NCBI GenBank assembly: GCA_037074705.1
Contig: CM073596.1
Span: forward strand, 18,992,501-19,056,500
Direction of reading: 5' to 3'
DNA from: Zhengitettix transpicula
Lineage: Eukaryota; Arthropoda; Insecta; Orthoptera; Tetrigidae
Length of the DNA: 64,000 nt
Shown: piece by piece, positions 36,114-49,068 of the stretch
Layout: each line of letters begins with the position of its first letter
Numbering within the stretch: position 1 is the stretch's first letter
Program-made: the position numbers and the translations under genes
Notes under the pieces: generated by a model
Seen by the model: only the letters and a program-made list of their open reading frames with translations
Told to the model about the DNA's origin: nothing
Database searches by the model: none

Positions 36114-39100
36114 TCAGAATTTCATAGATTTTTGGTTACTGTCTAGAACATTGTTTGTTCCACCATTGAGAGTACCATTTGTAACCAGTGCTGCATTGGC
36201 ATTGAGGTCAGCTCCAACCAACGGTAAGGTTGTAATGCATCTGAAGTTTGTCTCTTCTAAATCTTGCTGCAGCTTGGTTAGAGAAGGGCATTGCATCACA
36301 ATTCCTTGAATTCCTTGAAGAGTCTGAAATAATATCAGCTGGTTAGAACAAACTTCACCCATTTAACTAGACAAATTTAAAAATTATGACTTCCTATATG
36401 TTCAAGCAAACATATTCTCTTAGTTGTTTGCAAATGTATACACATTAAATGATCATATTGAGATGCTCCACTGTTATTAAATATGCACACATGTAATTCA
36501 TATTTATGGAAGTTTTAACTTTCTTCTTTGAGAGGCAGATTGAATGCCCCTCTTAGACAACAGCACCTGTGAAACTAAGGTGAGGTTGGCTGCTAGCAGC
36601 ACCCAATAAAGTTACCAGTCTCTCTGAAAAGTTTTCTTTCCTATCCGTGATACTATTTAAATGTGAGTATAGCTCAGTTTGATTGTTATAAATGATGTAG
36701 TGTATGAAAGTGTGCTAATTTGTAATATCTTTCAACTTTTATCAAAATTTTTATATAAATCCTCACCAGATGTTCACCCATTTCCCACTTTCCTTTGCCT
36801 AACAATGTTGTTCTTTATTATGAGTCACCCACTTAAAGAAATGGAAAAATGGTTTCAATTTAGTTAATAGAAAATTTAAAAAAACCACAAGTAACTTATT
36901 TCTTGAGAACTATGCTTTCTTATTTTAATAACCAAGTAAATTAAATAATATTTTCTGTCAAACTTAAACTCTAAAAATATACCCAAAACAGTTAATTCTA
37001 AATCATTTAATTTTTATTTTCCAATAAAATATTTTTTAGAGTGTATATTGATTTTAATCTTATAATTAATTCTGATCTCACCTCCAGTGCTCCATCAATT
37101 GCTTCATATTGCCTCTGAACTTCTTGCATAGCAATGCCAGCAAGTTGCTGATCCTTTATGTCTGACAACTGGAAAAAAAAATATAAACAGTGAGTTATAA
37201 CATAATGATAAATTACATTTGTCTTCTTATATACCAGCTCATAACCATGAATTAAAGTTAGTAGCATTATATTTTATCAATATATTTGTTTACTTATTTT
37301 GGAAAGAAAAATGCTCAATTTAAACATAGATAAAATTTTTCTCAGGTTACAATATATTTGAAAAACTTTCTGCCATTGTCTGCATATATGTTGTTTTAAA
37401 ATATCCCTGATGAAGGCAAAATCAGCCTCTGAAATTTTACGTGTTTGAAATTGGAAAACTTTTTATTCAACTGTATTGTATTATTTGTATAATTTGAGCC
37501 TACAATGTGAAGCTTATTTACTTTCATGACTTTAGAATAAAGTTTTATCCAGAAGTTTGTGAGATGCTAACACACACACACACACACAAGCCACTTTCTG
37601 TTTCATATGTGTTTGTGAAAATTGGCATGCTTGGAAAGAAATTAATGATGTGACTGGCATGTTCAAAATCTTATGCTTAATGGTATAGGCAGGTATAGTT
37701 TAGAATGTTTATAGCAGTTTTTTTGGTAAAGTTTTTTTAAACTTTAACACAAGATTAACCACTGTGAAGAAAAAAGTAAATTGAATACATAATAAGAAGA
37801 AAGATAGCCAATACATCCATTTCATGGAATCGTGCAGAACATTCCAAACGTGTTTGAAGCTAAGAGGAAAGGGGCCATGCATGTTTTAGTGAGGGCGAAA
37901 TGTATTGAATGGTACTGGAATTCAAAGTGTTCACAGACATGCTTTATTTATATAGCCTCATTTCAGATAGAAGCAAATGATTATATATTTTTAATCACAG
38001 ATCAACTATTTTAGTTGTTAAATTGAAAAATTATTTGACTCCCAAAAGATACACAAAACTCATCTTTTATTAAATATGAGAATACCTGTTTTGAATTCAA
38101 ATATTAAAACAGATTTGGTTTTAATATCATTGCAGTAGTTTTACAGACATGTTCATTCAACTGTAATCCTTGTACATTTTCTAAAGCTATCTGTTTTTGG
38201 TGTAATAAAATACTAGCCAAAATTATTTGTATGGAAAATTTGTGAATTTTATGGATGTATAAAAATTGATTCCTTCTTAATTACAAATGCTCTAATGATG
38301 GTGGTGATACGAATAACATGCTTGGATCATTGAAACCTTCTTGGTGTGGTGGAAGTTTATTGTACTAAACATAATTATATGTATGTAAAAGTAAACAACA
38401 TTGAAAGCATAACATCTTTTCACATTTACAAATTGCTTATGCGAACAGTGCATACACAGTAGTGAAAATCATTATGGCTCAAGATGAAATGGAGGGATAG
38501 TTTGCATCAGGCATCAGTACTTACCTTGGAACTACTGGCAGATAACCATTGTCTCAGCAAATCAAGTCTTTCCTGTCTACCTTGCTGCTAGGATGGTAAA
38601 GGACAATTTAACAAAAGGGCAATAATTTGGAAAATAAGAAAAAAATTGGATTAGGCATGTGCAAATTGCAAGAGCCAATTTGATGATTACATTCTCCTTT
38701 CCCATTCTAGAACTTTTTTTTTCTTCAATATTGTTTTTTGTTATTAAATCAACCATCTTCTCACCAAATTATTTAGTTTAGTCTGATCTTTTAAAATTTA
38801 GCTATTTCTTTTCCACATAGAATCTTTATTAGTGATAAAAGAGGCTTAATTTGAGCATAAGTTGAATGTAGAAAATTAAAGACAATAAAGACAGAAACAA
38901 AATGTAAAATACAGAAGAACTTTAAGTCCTTAATTTTCATCAAGTTTTTCCAGTTGCATAGAATAAGTACAATTAATATTTGATTTTTAATATAAAATGT
39001 AGCTTCTTTAAGATACTTATATAGTAAAAAGTTCTTGATGATGCCTAACTTCTCAGATTCAATTCAATTTGGAATTTAGTGATACTGAAAGACATTATTT

Positions 39101-39631
39101 TGCAGTTTTTTGTTTATGATATTAAGTCTATTGAATTTGTAATTGCACATACCTAATTAGCACAGAAATTATTTAATGTCTAGTAAAATGTACATTATAA
39201 CTAAGCAATATTTTAGTCTATTGAATCTGATGAGCTTAGTTTTTAGAAAGAACTTTTTATCCATATTCAGATTATGAATGAGTTGACATTCATAATTATA
39301 ATATTATAATTAATTATATATGTATATAACACCCTGACAATTTGAAGAATATCCTCCTTTCCTGAATGGTGACACCAAGCTTCAATTTCAGGTAAGCCAA
39401 TGCCTTTTTCTCTTTCCTTTCTAAACGTTTAAAGAAAATTTGATGAGGTCAAATTAAATAGCACATTTAAATAAGAATGAGAGACAGTGAAGTTGACTTA
39501 CTCTTGAAATCAATAGTTGGTCCAGTCAGGCTGAGGAGTGAAATAATTCAAATTTTTTAAGGCTGGGGTTCTCTTAGTCAGAAAAGAAAAGGAAGGTTTT
39601 AACTGTGTGTCGGCTGTGCACACACACACAC

Positions 39632-39689
<58 letters not shown>

Positions 39690-42600
39690 TTTAGTAGTAG
39701 TGTTTTGGACAGGAAACTGTTGCATTGCTTAGATGTGCTAGCCTTCTTCATTGCAGGATAATACTTGGTTTTTTAAAGACTGTTAAACTGACTGAAATGA
39801 TCAATCTACTTCATACCTGTAGATTTTTTGTGCGTTCAAGCTCAGCTGTACATTGCCTCAATTTTTCACGTGCTGCAACTAATTCATTTCTCAGTTGACA
39901 GCTTGTGATTTCCCAATTGTGAGTGGCTTCTTGTCTTTCTTCCTGTTCAATCTTCATTTGCTTTGCCAGAGTTTCCCTGTACAACAAAATATGAATTGTA
40001 TTTAAAATCACAATGATATATAAATATCAAAATGCAAATATAAATGAAGAGCTTTAAATATTGCTATAATTAATTAATTACAATTTGTTTACCTTTCATC
40101 TTGTAGCTCATCAATGAAGGTGTCTGTATCTAGTTGAATAATTCGGAGGACTTTAAGTAGTTTTGTAACCAAGTTGTCCACTTCTATAATTTGGTCAACA
40201 AGGCTCACAGCCGCAGGATTATAGTCCCCCAGTAAGAGCTCTTCTATGTCACCATACTCCTGCTCTGATCGCTGCCTGATGAGGATTGCTTGAGAGAGAT
40301 TCTGGATTGATTTGCTGTTCACTAATCTTGGCTCCTGCTCTGGTAAATCTGCCTGTTCTTCGCTATCAGTCTGGCTGATTTCTAAATTGGAAATAATTGT
40401 TTGGTGTAATGTACTGAAGTAAAATATGTTGGATTAACATAACTCACAAGAACATTACCTGGTTCAGTTTCCAGAACACTTTCTTCTGGAGGAGGTACCA
40501 CTTTTCCAGTGCCTGTTCCAGTCGCATTACGTATGGCTGTGATTACTGCTGCTACAAAAGATGATGAATTCCTCTTAGGAGATGCTATTGGGACTGTCTT
40601 CTCTGGGCTTGCTTCTGTACTGCTGTTACTTTTGCTGTAGGCTTCGTTGTGGAATATTACATCCTGTTAACAATAAGAACTTACAGTTTATTGCTTGTAA
40701 ATGAATATTCTGTCCAAACTCTGTTTTGAGTAAGTTTATTCCATTGAAATGAAAATATAATATGTCTGCTTTGAAAAAATAAAATAGTTAAAATAGACCA
40801 AATGAAGTGATGACATAAATACCACATAATGTTTCTGGATCTTTGTTCCTTTTGTTAGATGACTGAAAACACAAGAACCGGAAGTAACAACCACGAAATC
40901 CAGATGACAAACTCAAAAGTGAAACAAAGCACAACAGCAATGGGAAATTGTGCAGTTGTGCCTCTCCAGGCTCTTGTGTTTTCAATCACCTGATGAAAGA
41001 AACAAAAGTTTATAGAAAGGTTATTACATGTTTAATTTAGGATTACCTCAAAGAATGTCTCAACTTTAAGTCATTACTAAACTTATGAACTGTCCAGCTT
41101 TTATCATGAATTCTTGGCATATTTATAAATGTATTTATTTTTAATTTTCAATTGCAAATTCAAGTAGATCTTGTTTTGGAAAATGTAACATTTTTTCCTG
41201 GTACTGTATATTCAAAGTATTATTTACTGCTAAAATGTTATGACCCTAGTTTTTAACTACAAAGTAGATAACATTTATTTCAGTTTTAAAATTCTATCTA
41301 CAAATCATTCACTTAATAATTCATTAGTTGGAATTTTTTTAAAGTTTTTATACCAGCATTTACAAATATTAATTATAGTTACTTGCATCCCATTCATACA
41401 CAGGTTATCTAAATACAAGCAAATTTTGAGTTGTATATAATTACATCCAAGTCTATAATATTAGAATGAGGAAAATTATAATGAAAGGCTACCAAATGGA
41501 ATCATGCAAACAAATATTCCTTAGCAAATGGAATGTAGTTTATTGATGAAACATAAATCTAAAGATGGTGGTGATCTTATATACAATTGAAATGCTAACA
41601 TGATTGTTGCAGACATTCAAAGAAACCAAGCAGAAATACTCTTAAGTGTATTATATATTTTCTTTGCTGAAGATGCTTTGAATGGATGGACAACAAAGCA
41701 TTTTCTAATTATGTATATTAAACTATTTGAACATAATAAATGTTTCCTGCAGTATATGACATCTAATTATAAAACATATGATTTCTAACTGTCATACTGT
41801 TTAAACATTCTATTTTTTAAAAAATCTAGGAACTAATTATCACTTCTATGCTAATAAATATGACTTTTGTTTAAAACACTTTACCTGTTACTTTCTTCCA
41901 ATAGTAGAGTTTCAAGAACAAAAGTGCAAGTCGTAACAAGCTGGCATAGATTTAAGGTTAATTTGATTGAAAACATAACTTTTAATTACTGTACAAGTTT
42001 AGTAAAATATAATGATTTTCTTATGTTAAAATATTGTGAACAATTTTTACAGAGGAAAACAGTTTTCTTGTCACTAAAAAAATATTTATTTAATCCATAA
42101 TATTTATTTACTGGTCATATTTCTTATATAACATAGAAATTAATGCCTGTTATAAAACTACTATCTTCATACTTACAAAACTTTAATTTGAGAAATAACA
42201 AACTAAATGTAAGGTTGCCGGACGTTTCGACCCTAATTGGAAAAAAGACACCAATCCACAACAAAACATCTGGTACTTTTAAATTTTCTTAGCTATTAAT
42301 TCTGAATTTAAGGTTTATCTGTATGAAGGTTGTATTTATTATTATTATATTTCTTATAAATTCCTTTACAGTTACATCTGATTATTTAAAATATGTCAAG
42401 CACATAAATGTCAGCAATAGTTTTATAAAATAAGTGAAATCTATTCACCACTTTTCAAGCTACAAAAAAGTGTGCAATCTTACAATTATACAAATATTAA
42501 TTGGATGATGTTATTATAATCAACTTACCTAAAAATTTGCTTCATTTTGGAATGCAATGGAAAGGTATAATTTAATACTATTAGATTCTGCATACAGAAA

Positions 42601-45600
42601 AGTAACTATATTTCTGCTTGGCTTTCTTTCAATACCAATACATTACGTAATTAAATACATGTGAAGCAAGCAAAATCATTTGTTTTAATACTGTATGTGT
42701 CAAGTACCAAAGCCAACTGCTACTGAATCATGGGAACAGGAAACATTTTTTAAACAAAATAAAGTGATAAAGGGAATTATATTTAGATACACATAATGTG
42801 GCATGTGATTGATGAGAATGGTGATAAACATGGTTTGAATGCATATTTTTAAGAACAGTACAAATTTAAATTGTATTATGTAAAATATTATTGTAAATAA
42901 AATTTTTAATTTATTCTTTTTACATTTTTTTCTTTCTTTAGCGTGCTTGTTCAGAGTAGTAACAAAACTTTGAACCTATGTGAGTGTTGATAAAATTTTT
43001 ATTCTTAAATGAGAGAAACTAACAACAAACTGAGACGCCAACTCTATATTCCTCCAGATTCTTAAAATAAGAACCACATTTCATATGAAATGTTAATATG
43101 AAAATTAAAACATTTGGTGAGTGTGTGTATGGAATGTTATTTACAATGTGAGATATAAGCTGTATATTCAAGTACATAATACAACAATATTTATAATGCC
43201 ATGTTGCAATATGTTTAATAAGGAAGTAGCATTATTTGAAGATGCGTTCATTAACTGAATACACAAAACAAAACATTGCTATATTCCCAATTAACCACAT
43301 TCCTTATCCAGAGTATGAGTTTCAAAGTAATTGGTTTTTAGCAATAATACTTTCATTGTACTTGGACAAAGGATTAAATGTACAAGTATGCCATTGCATT
43401 ATATTAAAATATTTTCTCTACATATTTATACACAAGGTTTTAAAAGTCAAGCCAACTTCCAAACTGCAAAGAGTTATATTTACAAGCTTGGGAATATATA
43501 TTTATAATGTAGCATTCTTCCAAGTCATTTACCTCAAGATCTTTCTCAGATATGTTGTAAGAGGAAACAAGTTGCTCAACCAGAGCATCTAGTCTTGAGC
43601 TTAGTCCTGACAAGGCGACTGAAGCGCCAGACACAGCCGCACCTTGTTGTAGAAGCAGCTCTTTGCTTCTTGTTCCAATACCACCAAGCTTTGCTTGCAA
43701 AGCCATACACTCTTGCCTGTGAAAACAGTGCTCTTAGTATGTCAAGATTAAAAACAAAATTGTGTCTATGTAAAGTTACAATTCTGTACAGTATTGATTA
43801 AGGTATAATAATTATATATGCTGAAAGTAATTTTAAGTTTTCATGCACTTGTTTGTGTCATAGAAATTTGACATGAAACAATAAGTTAATTCATTTAATG
43901 TGGGTGTATATGTCGATGACAAGATTGTTTTGAATATTATTTCAGGAAATGGAATACAGACTTAAGAATTAATACCAGAATCATGAACTGTATTCACAAT
44001 AGTCAGAAGCATTGCTTAATAAGATTGAAAGTTCAGTCATCGCTAGAAATAATTCAGTTTTTGCTATTACCTTAAATTATTTTACATGTATCATTAAATT
44101 CACATTTAGTTCTGACCTCTTATTTTTGCAGTTTATTATAATAGATTTTAATAAAGATTTTTCTTATAATAGAAATTCTCACATTTAGAGATGAACTTGA
44201 TTGAATGTTTATTGTTAATCTACATTTTAGTCAAAGTGAGAATTTCTGAAAAACTGTGTAGTTAGCATTTAAATTAATGTCTTTTGAGTTGAGTAATTAT
44301 AGTTATTAATTATAGGTTGTAGAAACTATTGTACTTTGGTGGATATGTTATTCTCACCTTCGTTGTTCACTGATCCGCACTAGATGTTTACATTCATCTT
44401 GTTGTTGTGCAAGTTCAGCTTCTTTGTTGAGTAACCCTTCATTCAATTTTTGAATCTATAAAAATTGTATATACTTAGTTGTCATTATTAACATTATTAT
44501 AGTATTATTACACTATTAAATTTTACATTAATTTGTGCAGTGAGGTGAAATTTTGCTTCTGTATTTGAATTGAACTTATTTTTATACCTCCACTTCTGCT
44601 TCACGGAGTGAGTCTGATAATGTAGATTTTTCAGCCTGCAGGAATTCCTGCAACTCAAATGATTCAGCCTCTAATTCCTGATGTTGTTGTAATAATGTCT
44701 TCTGGGCAGCCAAACTCTTGTCTAGATCCTAAAATATGAAAATTATGGGTCAAGTGTTTCACAAACTAGTTGTGATCTATGTGCAGGACCATTCCGTGTT
44801 GTGATACAAAGAAACAGCTGCATCAGGTGGCACAGTAAAGGGCCAGCATATGAAGCAGATTTGAAATAAAATTTAAACCATTCAATAATAAAAAAACTTA
44901 TTTTAAAGTACTTTGTATAATAGTATTCAAACAATCTGCCTAGTTGGTTTTTTAAAAATTGTATCGAAGTATTTTAGGGTCAGCATTTTAAAGACTTGCA
45001 TCACAGTGAGAAAATCTACCATATTGTGTCTGTGTGTATGTATTGTAAGTGCTTAAATTATACATTTAATTTTCAATTAAAAAAAGATGAATTTAATTTA
45101 ATATTTTGTTATCAGAAGACACCAATGTTAATTGAGGGCTGAGAGTTTTTTAAATGGCAAGATTTTATTAAATACAATTCAGCACAAATGCAAACCTTTA
45201 AAAATACTCAGTATTATAAATTATTAAGCATAGACTTTTTATTGAATTTGTTATTTCTTCATTCAAGTGAGATGAGTTCTGCGCATATGGTAACAAAAAT
45301 TGGAATACATTAAAAAAAGTATGAGAAGTTCTTATGTCTTTAAGAATTTGGTGCTTAAAGATTCATTTGCTTTGTTCTCACCTTTTGTAGTGTTCGACAA
45401 AGTGATTGTAACTCAGTAATTTCTTGTTGTTGTTTAATGAGTATATGACCAGATGTTTGTACTCTAATCTCAAGCTCTTGAAGACTGTCACTTCCAGAAT
45501 CTTCATCTGAAATGAGTAATATAAAATATTTTATTTCATAGTATGTGAATTTAGTACATACTATTTTTAAAAAATATTTTAAAATTTAGGATTGATTTAC

Positions 45601-47332
45601 GATAACTAAGTATTTTTATGTTTTAACTGGTTTAATAATACATATATATACATATATATATATATTTAATTTACAAATTTTATTCTCACCCATTATTTCT
45701 TAAAAGTATTAATGCTTTTTATATTATTGTTCAAAACTATGTTACTTTATTCATATTCTGCACATATACAAGAAATATCACTTTTACATATGTAAAAATT
45801 GTTTTTCTGTTAATCTAGAAGCTTAATTATCAATATCATCTCTTTATTAATGATGGCCTTAAAAGCACTTCACAATATGAAATGTTGAAACTGTCCAACA
45901 GGCCTCGAGCAATTGTATTTAATAATGATTTTGATGGAAAACCAACTTGGCATCTAGATCGAGGACTCTAGTCTCAGGGCCAGTTACACAATTTCATATT
46001 GTTAAGTGTTATGAAGGTTTTCATTAATAAGCAGAAACGATATTGGCTGTTCAAGTCGATAGCTTAACAAAACACAAATAAATTATTACGACTGTAAAAG
46101 TGGTATTTCCTGTACATACTATTAATACTACTGGTTTAACGCTTACAATCAGGTGGGATAACTACAGTGTATCATGGTGTTTATAACATTAGTGTGAGGT
46201 GGTAGAGACCTGCGTGAGTGCCCAGCAACGCCTGGACGCGCTCAATGGTCCTCGCCAACTCCTCCTCTCTGGCGAGCCGTGTGGCCGTCTCCTGGTGCAG
46301 AAGGTGTCTCTGCCTCTCGCAGTCAGCCTGCAGCAGCGCCTGTCCCTCCGTCAGCAGCCGCACTTGTGCCTCCAGATGTTGCACCTCCACCGCCGTCAAC
46401 TCTTTGGCGTCCGTCTGTGCCGCCGCCTCCTGGCGGTATCTCCTTCGCGGGTAGGGTGGCAGCGAGCGCGACGCGTGGGCGGCGTTGTGTTGTTTGCGGA
46501 GGCTAGCCGCCCTCGTGAGGCCTGGTTCGCGGCTGGCTGACAGACTGCGGAAGAAAGTGGGTGTTGTGGCCGGCGTGCCGGGCGGGGAGCGTCTCCGTCG
46601 CCGTGGCAGCGTCGCATACGTGTCTATGATGCTGCGACTCTTGATATCCGAGGTAGGGGGCGGCGTCGTCGGGGTCGTCGCGTTCCTGGACCTGGAGGAC
46701 GACCGCGGTTGCGAGCCCTTGGAGGCGGTTGGGGCAGGGGGCGCTGATGTGCGCCGGGTGGTGGTAGCGGGGACGGGAGTCTTGTCTCGCCTGCTTTGCG
46801 TCGCAGTGGTGCATCGGCCGAAAGCAGACGTGGGAGCGGGTTTATTTGAGGTGGGCGTGTGTTGGCGCGGTGTGGTGGATCCGCTTCTGGCGCGCTGCGA
46901 CGTTGCGGAAACTGAGGGAGACGCGGTGCCACTCCGCAGACGCGCGGGCGGCGTCACCGTGCGCACCGATACCGGCTCTGAGCGCCGCTTTCCTGGCGGC
47001 GCCTGCTTCTTGGCCGGGGAACCGAGAGCCTTCCTCGATCTCGGCGCCGTCAGCGGCGTCGGTTCCTCGTTGTCGGAGCAGCAGCTGAGCAGACTGGAGT
47101 CGCACGAGACGCCGGGAGTGGCCTCGCGTCCGCTACCTGCTTCTACACCACTATCGCTGCCTTCCAGCCTAAAGTCTGGGTTCTCCAGGGTAGTTACGTC
47201 GGGTCGCGATCCGTCGCCCAAAATGAGGAAGATGTCGCCCACACTTAGAGATGCCGGCTCCTCTGCCTTGGCTACGTCTGGTAACTCCTCTACCGCAGGC
47301 GGCGGCTCTGTCGCGCATCCTCCTTCTTCCAT
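36114..47332 (-). CDS. Coiled-coil protein with disordered basic N terminus, family not recognised
   Basis: Eleven coding exons on the minus strand: 47332-46210, 45506-45382, 44728-44588, 44455-44358, 43716-43533, 40663-40459, 40381-40093, 39976-39817, 38587-38525, 37168-37082, 36323-36114. All phases join to give 894 residues. Residues 1-75 are acidic (MEEGGCATEPPPAVEELPDV). About 75-300 are Ser/Thr/Pro/Arg-rich and look disordered. About 305-530 are heptad-rich coiled coil (EVQHLEAQVRLLTEGQALL, then QEITELQSLCRTLQK). Then comes an Ala/Ser-rich segment (GAAVSGASVALSGLSSRLD) followed by SEKDLE-DVIFHNEAYS. A short hydrophobic motif SSSFVAAVITAIRNAT lies near 590, and further helices at 640-825. 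The Asn/Gly-rich tail ends QKSMKF. There is no signal peptide or membrane span. The composition suggests a cytoskeletal, centrosomal or scaffold protein, but that is inference. Exon 1 uses an unusual donor (GTCTCT), required by the frame. Confidence 0.88.
38585..38590 (-). other. Tandem NAGNAG acceptor of exon 9
   Basis: On the minus strand the acceptor of exon 9 reads TCCTAGCAG. Splicing after TAG includes one extra Gln codon; splicing after CAG omits it. Both keep the frame, so one-residue isoforms are likely. Confidence 0.6.
39350..39630. mobile_element. Family C and B half copies, adjacent
   Basis: 39350-39420 (TTTGAAGAATATCCTCCTTT, TTCAATTTCAGGTAAGCCAA, CTTTCCTTTCTAAACG) is a degraded family C arm. 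39425-39630 (GATGAGGTCAAATTAAATAG, GAGAGACAGTGAAGTTGACT, GTCCAGTCAGGCTGAGGAGT) is a family B arm. It runs into CA and then TA repeats. It is in the intron between exons 8 and 9 of the coiled-coil gene. Confidence 0.72.
39634..39683. repeat. (TA)n microsatellite
   Basis: A TA run of about 50 bases preceded by a CA run, abutting the family B half element. Confidence 0.97.
40800..41015. mobile_element. Family A palindromic repeat
   Basis: AAATACCACATAATGTTTCT at the left matches the family A end. The inner arms GACTGAAAACACAAGAACC and GGCTCTTGTGTTTTCAATC are mirrored around about 40920. The right outer end is decayed. It lies between exons 5 and 6 of the coiled-coil gene. Confidence 0.7.
40978..43500. 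other. Long intron of the coiled-coil gene, right part
   Basis: AT-rich intron DNA between exons 6 and 5. The frames here are short, low-complexity and unlike any protein family. GGACGTTTCGACCC near 42220 resembles a transposon end but has no partner. Otherwise nothing was seen. Confidence 0.4.
46210..47332 (-). other. First coding exon and GC-rich island of the coiled-coil gene
   Basis: This 1123-base exon encodes residues 1-374. It is visibly GC- and CpG-rich, while DNA on both sides is AT-rich. It opens with ATG at 47332, followed by GAA GAA GGA GGA. The richness comes from Pro, Ala, Arg and Ser codons ending in C or G. The other exons of the same gene use A/T-ending codons. A promoter-linked unmethylated CpG island would explain the contrast. 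Long frames on the opposite strand here are side effects of the composition. Confidence 0.85.
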
Positions 47333-47855
47333 GGCGGGGGCTCAACCCCTGCAATAAGTCCAACCACTTAGGCCTCACACCTCAACGTTCACATAAAATA
47401 GTTAATCTATAAATATATGTTGTAAAAGAACGACAATTGTCTTTCGAGGGTCCACGTATTGGTGACGAACCTCTGAATATTAAGTTCGGACATTATTTCC
47501 TATTCATATTTGGTTATTCCTTCAACTTAACATTTCATAATAACTTTAACTTATATTTTCCGTTTCCTATTCCTTTTATTTCTACACGATGGAAATAACT
47601 ATAGGTTAACTAAATCCACACCAGTGTCGTCAAACAGAATATTATAAGTATCTTTCATCTAAACAACACATTACGGACCCTATAAATGATTAAATTGGTC
47701 CCAATGAGTCAGATTTTATATTTACGGCGACAATCGGATATCAAAAGGATACCAAGATGTATTTTTTTTTTAAAAAAAATTATCTTTTGGTTTTTAACAT
47801 TGAATAAAGATGGAGTGAGCTGTAGCCATTTGTAATACTGGATTGTGTGGAAGCC
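47333..47855. promoter_or_regulatory. Upstream region of the coiled-coil gene
   Basis: GC content drops sharply just upstream of the ATG. The minus-strand promoter should be here or within the GC island edge. No TATA box at a convincing position and no known motif was seen. Confidence 0.35.
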
Positions 47856-47859
47856 AGAA

Positions 47860-48064
47860 ACGAGATGAGTGTATCTGTTCGAAATATGCTAGAGAAGAAC
47901 TTAGAAGACGAAGAACTCCAACCATAGCTGAAATTACAGCCTCACTTCCTCCAGAGTCTCAACAAAGACGACTTAAAAGAAAGGGACCACCAGACCTCCT
48001 CTACTAATTAATGTTTAAATTTTATAGCTAATTAAACTTAGACCTTAATTAAAAGAATTAGATG
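47860..48064 (+). mobile_element. 3' end of a Jockey-like non-LTR retrotransposon
   Basis: The frame EELRRRRTPTIAEITASL then QQRRLKRKGPPDLLY ends in TAA at about 48004-48008. About 150 bases (from ACTCCAACCATAGCTG to AAAAGAATTAGATG) match, inverted, the 3' end of the copy at 50125-50280 with a handful of changes. Only the tail of the element is here. Confidence 0.7.
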
Positions 48065-48671
48065 CAACCGAATGAAGCCAAACTTCTCTCTTAGACTGGA
48101 CTAAGTAGGTGTGTGTGTGTAAGGGTTTCGAATTTGCGCGCTTGTGCTCTCAAGTGATATATTAACTTGACAGAAAATGAACAGTTTACCATTTTTTGTT
48201 TGTGTTGTTTATTGGATCTGTGAAGAGAATAGTTCCAATTATGTCATCTGGTGGTGGCAGATGGTTGGACACGTGCTACCAGTCCATCCGCTCCTTAGAA
48301 TGAAGTCCTAACATTGGTCGTGTTGTACCTGGTCCGAATATAACGACCACAGGGTCAGCGCCCGCAGTTGTACAATCAATATTCTTCCCTTGCTGCGGAA
48401 GTGCTGCTGCAGTGGACTGCGGCACCGTAAACGGCAGCCAACACCTGCTGGAGTTCCTTCAAACTGCAACGGAACCACCTAACTGTTTGTACCACAAGTG
48501 CTCGACACACCTTCTGCATATCGCTTTCATTGGAAGTTCTCGTCTGCCAATCTTGGTTCACTTGTTTGGGTACACAGGAACAGACTATTTGTAAACGGTT
48601 TGCGAATCACAGAAGATTGGACTAAATCTAAGTTCGGAACGTAAAGAATTGGACAATGAAGAACTCGAATG

Positions 48672-49068
48672 CGACCGGTGATCCTGTGAGCAGGAATTCA
48701 AGGAAGAGCACCAGAGAATGATGGTGAGACCGGAAGCCGATCCTTCATCTTCAACGAGGAAATTGGAACGGCTCATCTCTTGACCACGTAACGATGTTCA
48801 ATACATATTCCCTTAACAAAATTGATTCAGCAGCTTCCTTTTTTTATGTTCCTGGTGTTCATTTCATCGGACCGGTGGTCTTGTGAGCACGAATTCAAGG
48901 AAGAGCACCAGAGAATGATGGTGAGACCGGAAGCCGATCCTTCATCTTCAACGAGGAAATTGGAACGGCTCATCTCTTGACCACGTAACAACGTTCAATA
49001 CATATTCCCTTAACAAAATTGATTCAGCAGCTTCTTTTTGTCATGTTCCTGGTGTTCATTTAATCGGA
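48672..49068. repeat. Two tandem copies of a 197-bp unit
   Basis: GAATTCAAGGAAGAGCACCA and the following 150 bases recur with few differences exactly 197 bases later (48704 and 48901). Each copy runs from a CGACCGGTG-like start to GTTCCTGGTGTTCATTT. No frame is conserved through both. Confidence 0.9.

Noticed and set aside
43236..43592. 118-codon plus-strand frame
   Set aside because: Hydrophobic and aromatic residues from AT-rich DNA; overlaps antisense the supported exon 5 of the coiled-coil gene.
46485..47357. 290-codon frame on the plus strand opposite the coiled-coil gene
   Set aside because: It lies antisense to a well-supported exon whose GC- and Arg/Pro-rich composition removes stops on the other strand. 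The peptide has no domain and no splice partners.
48672..49068. CRISPR-like repeat array
   Set aside because: Only two long adjacent copies with no spacers, in a eukaryotic repeat region. It is a tandem duplication.
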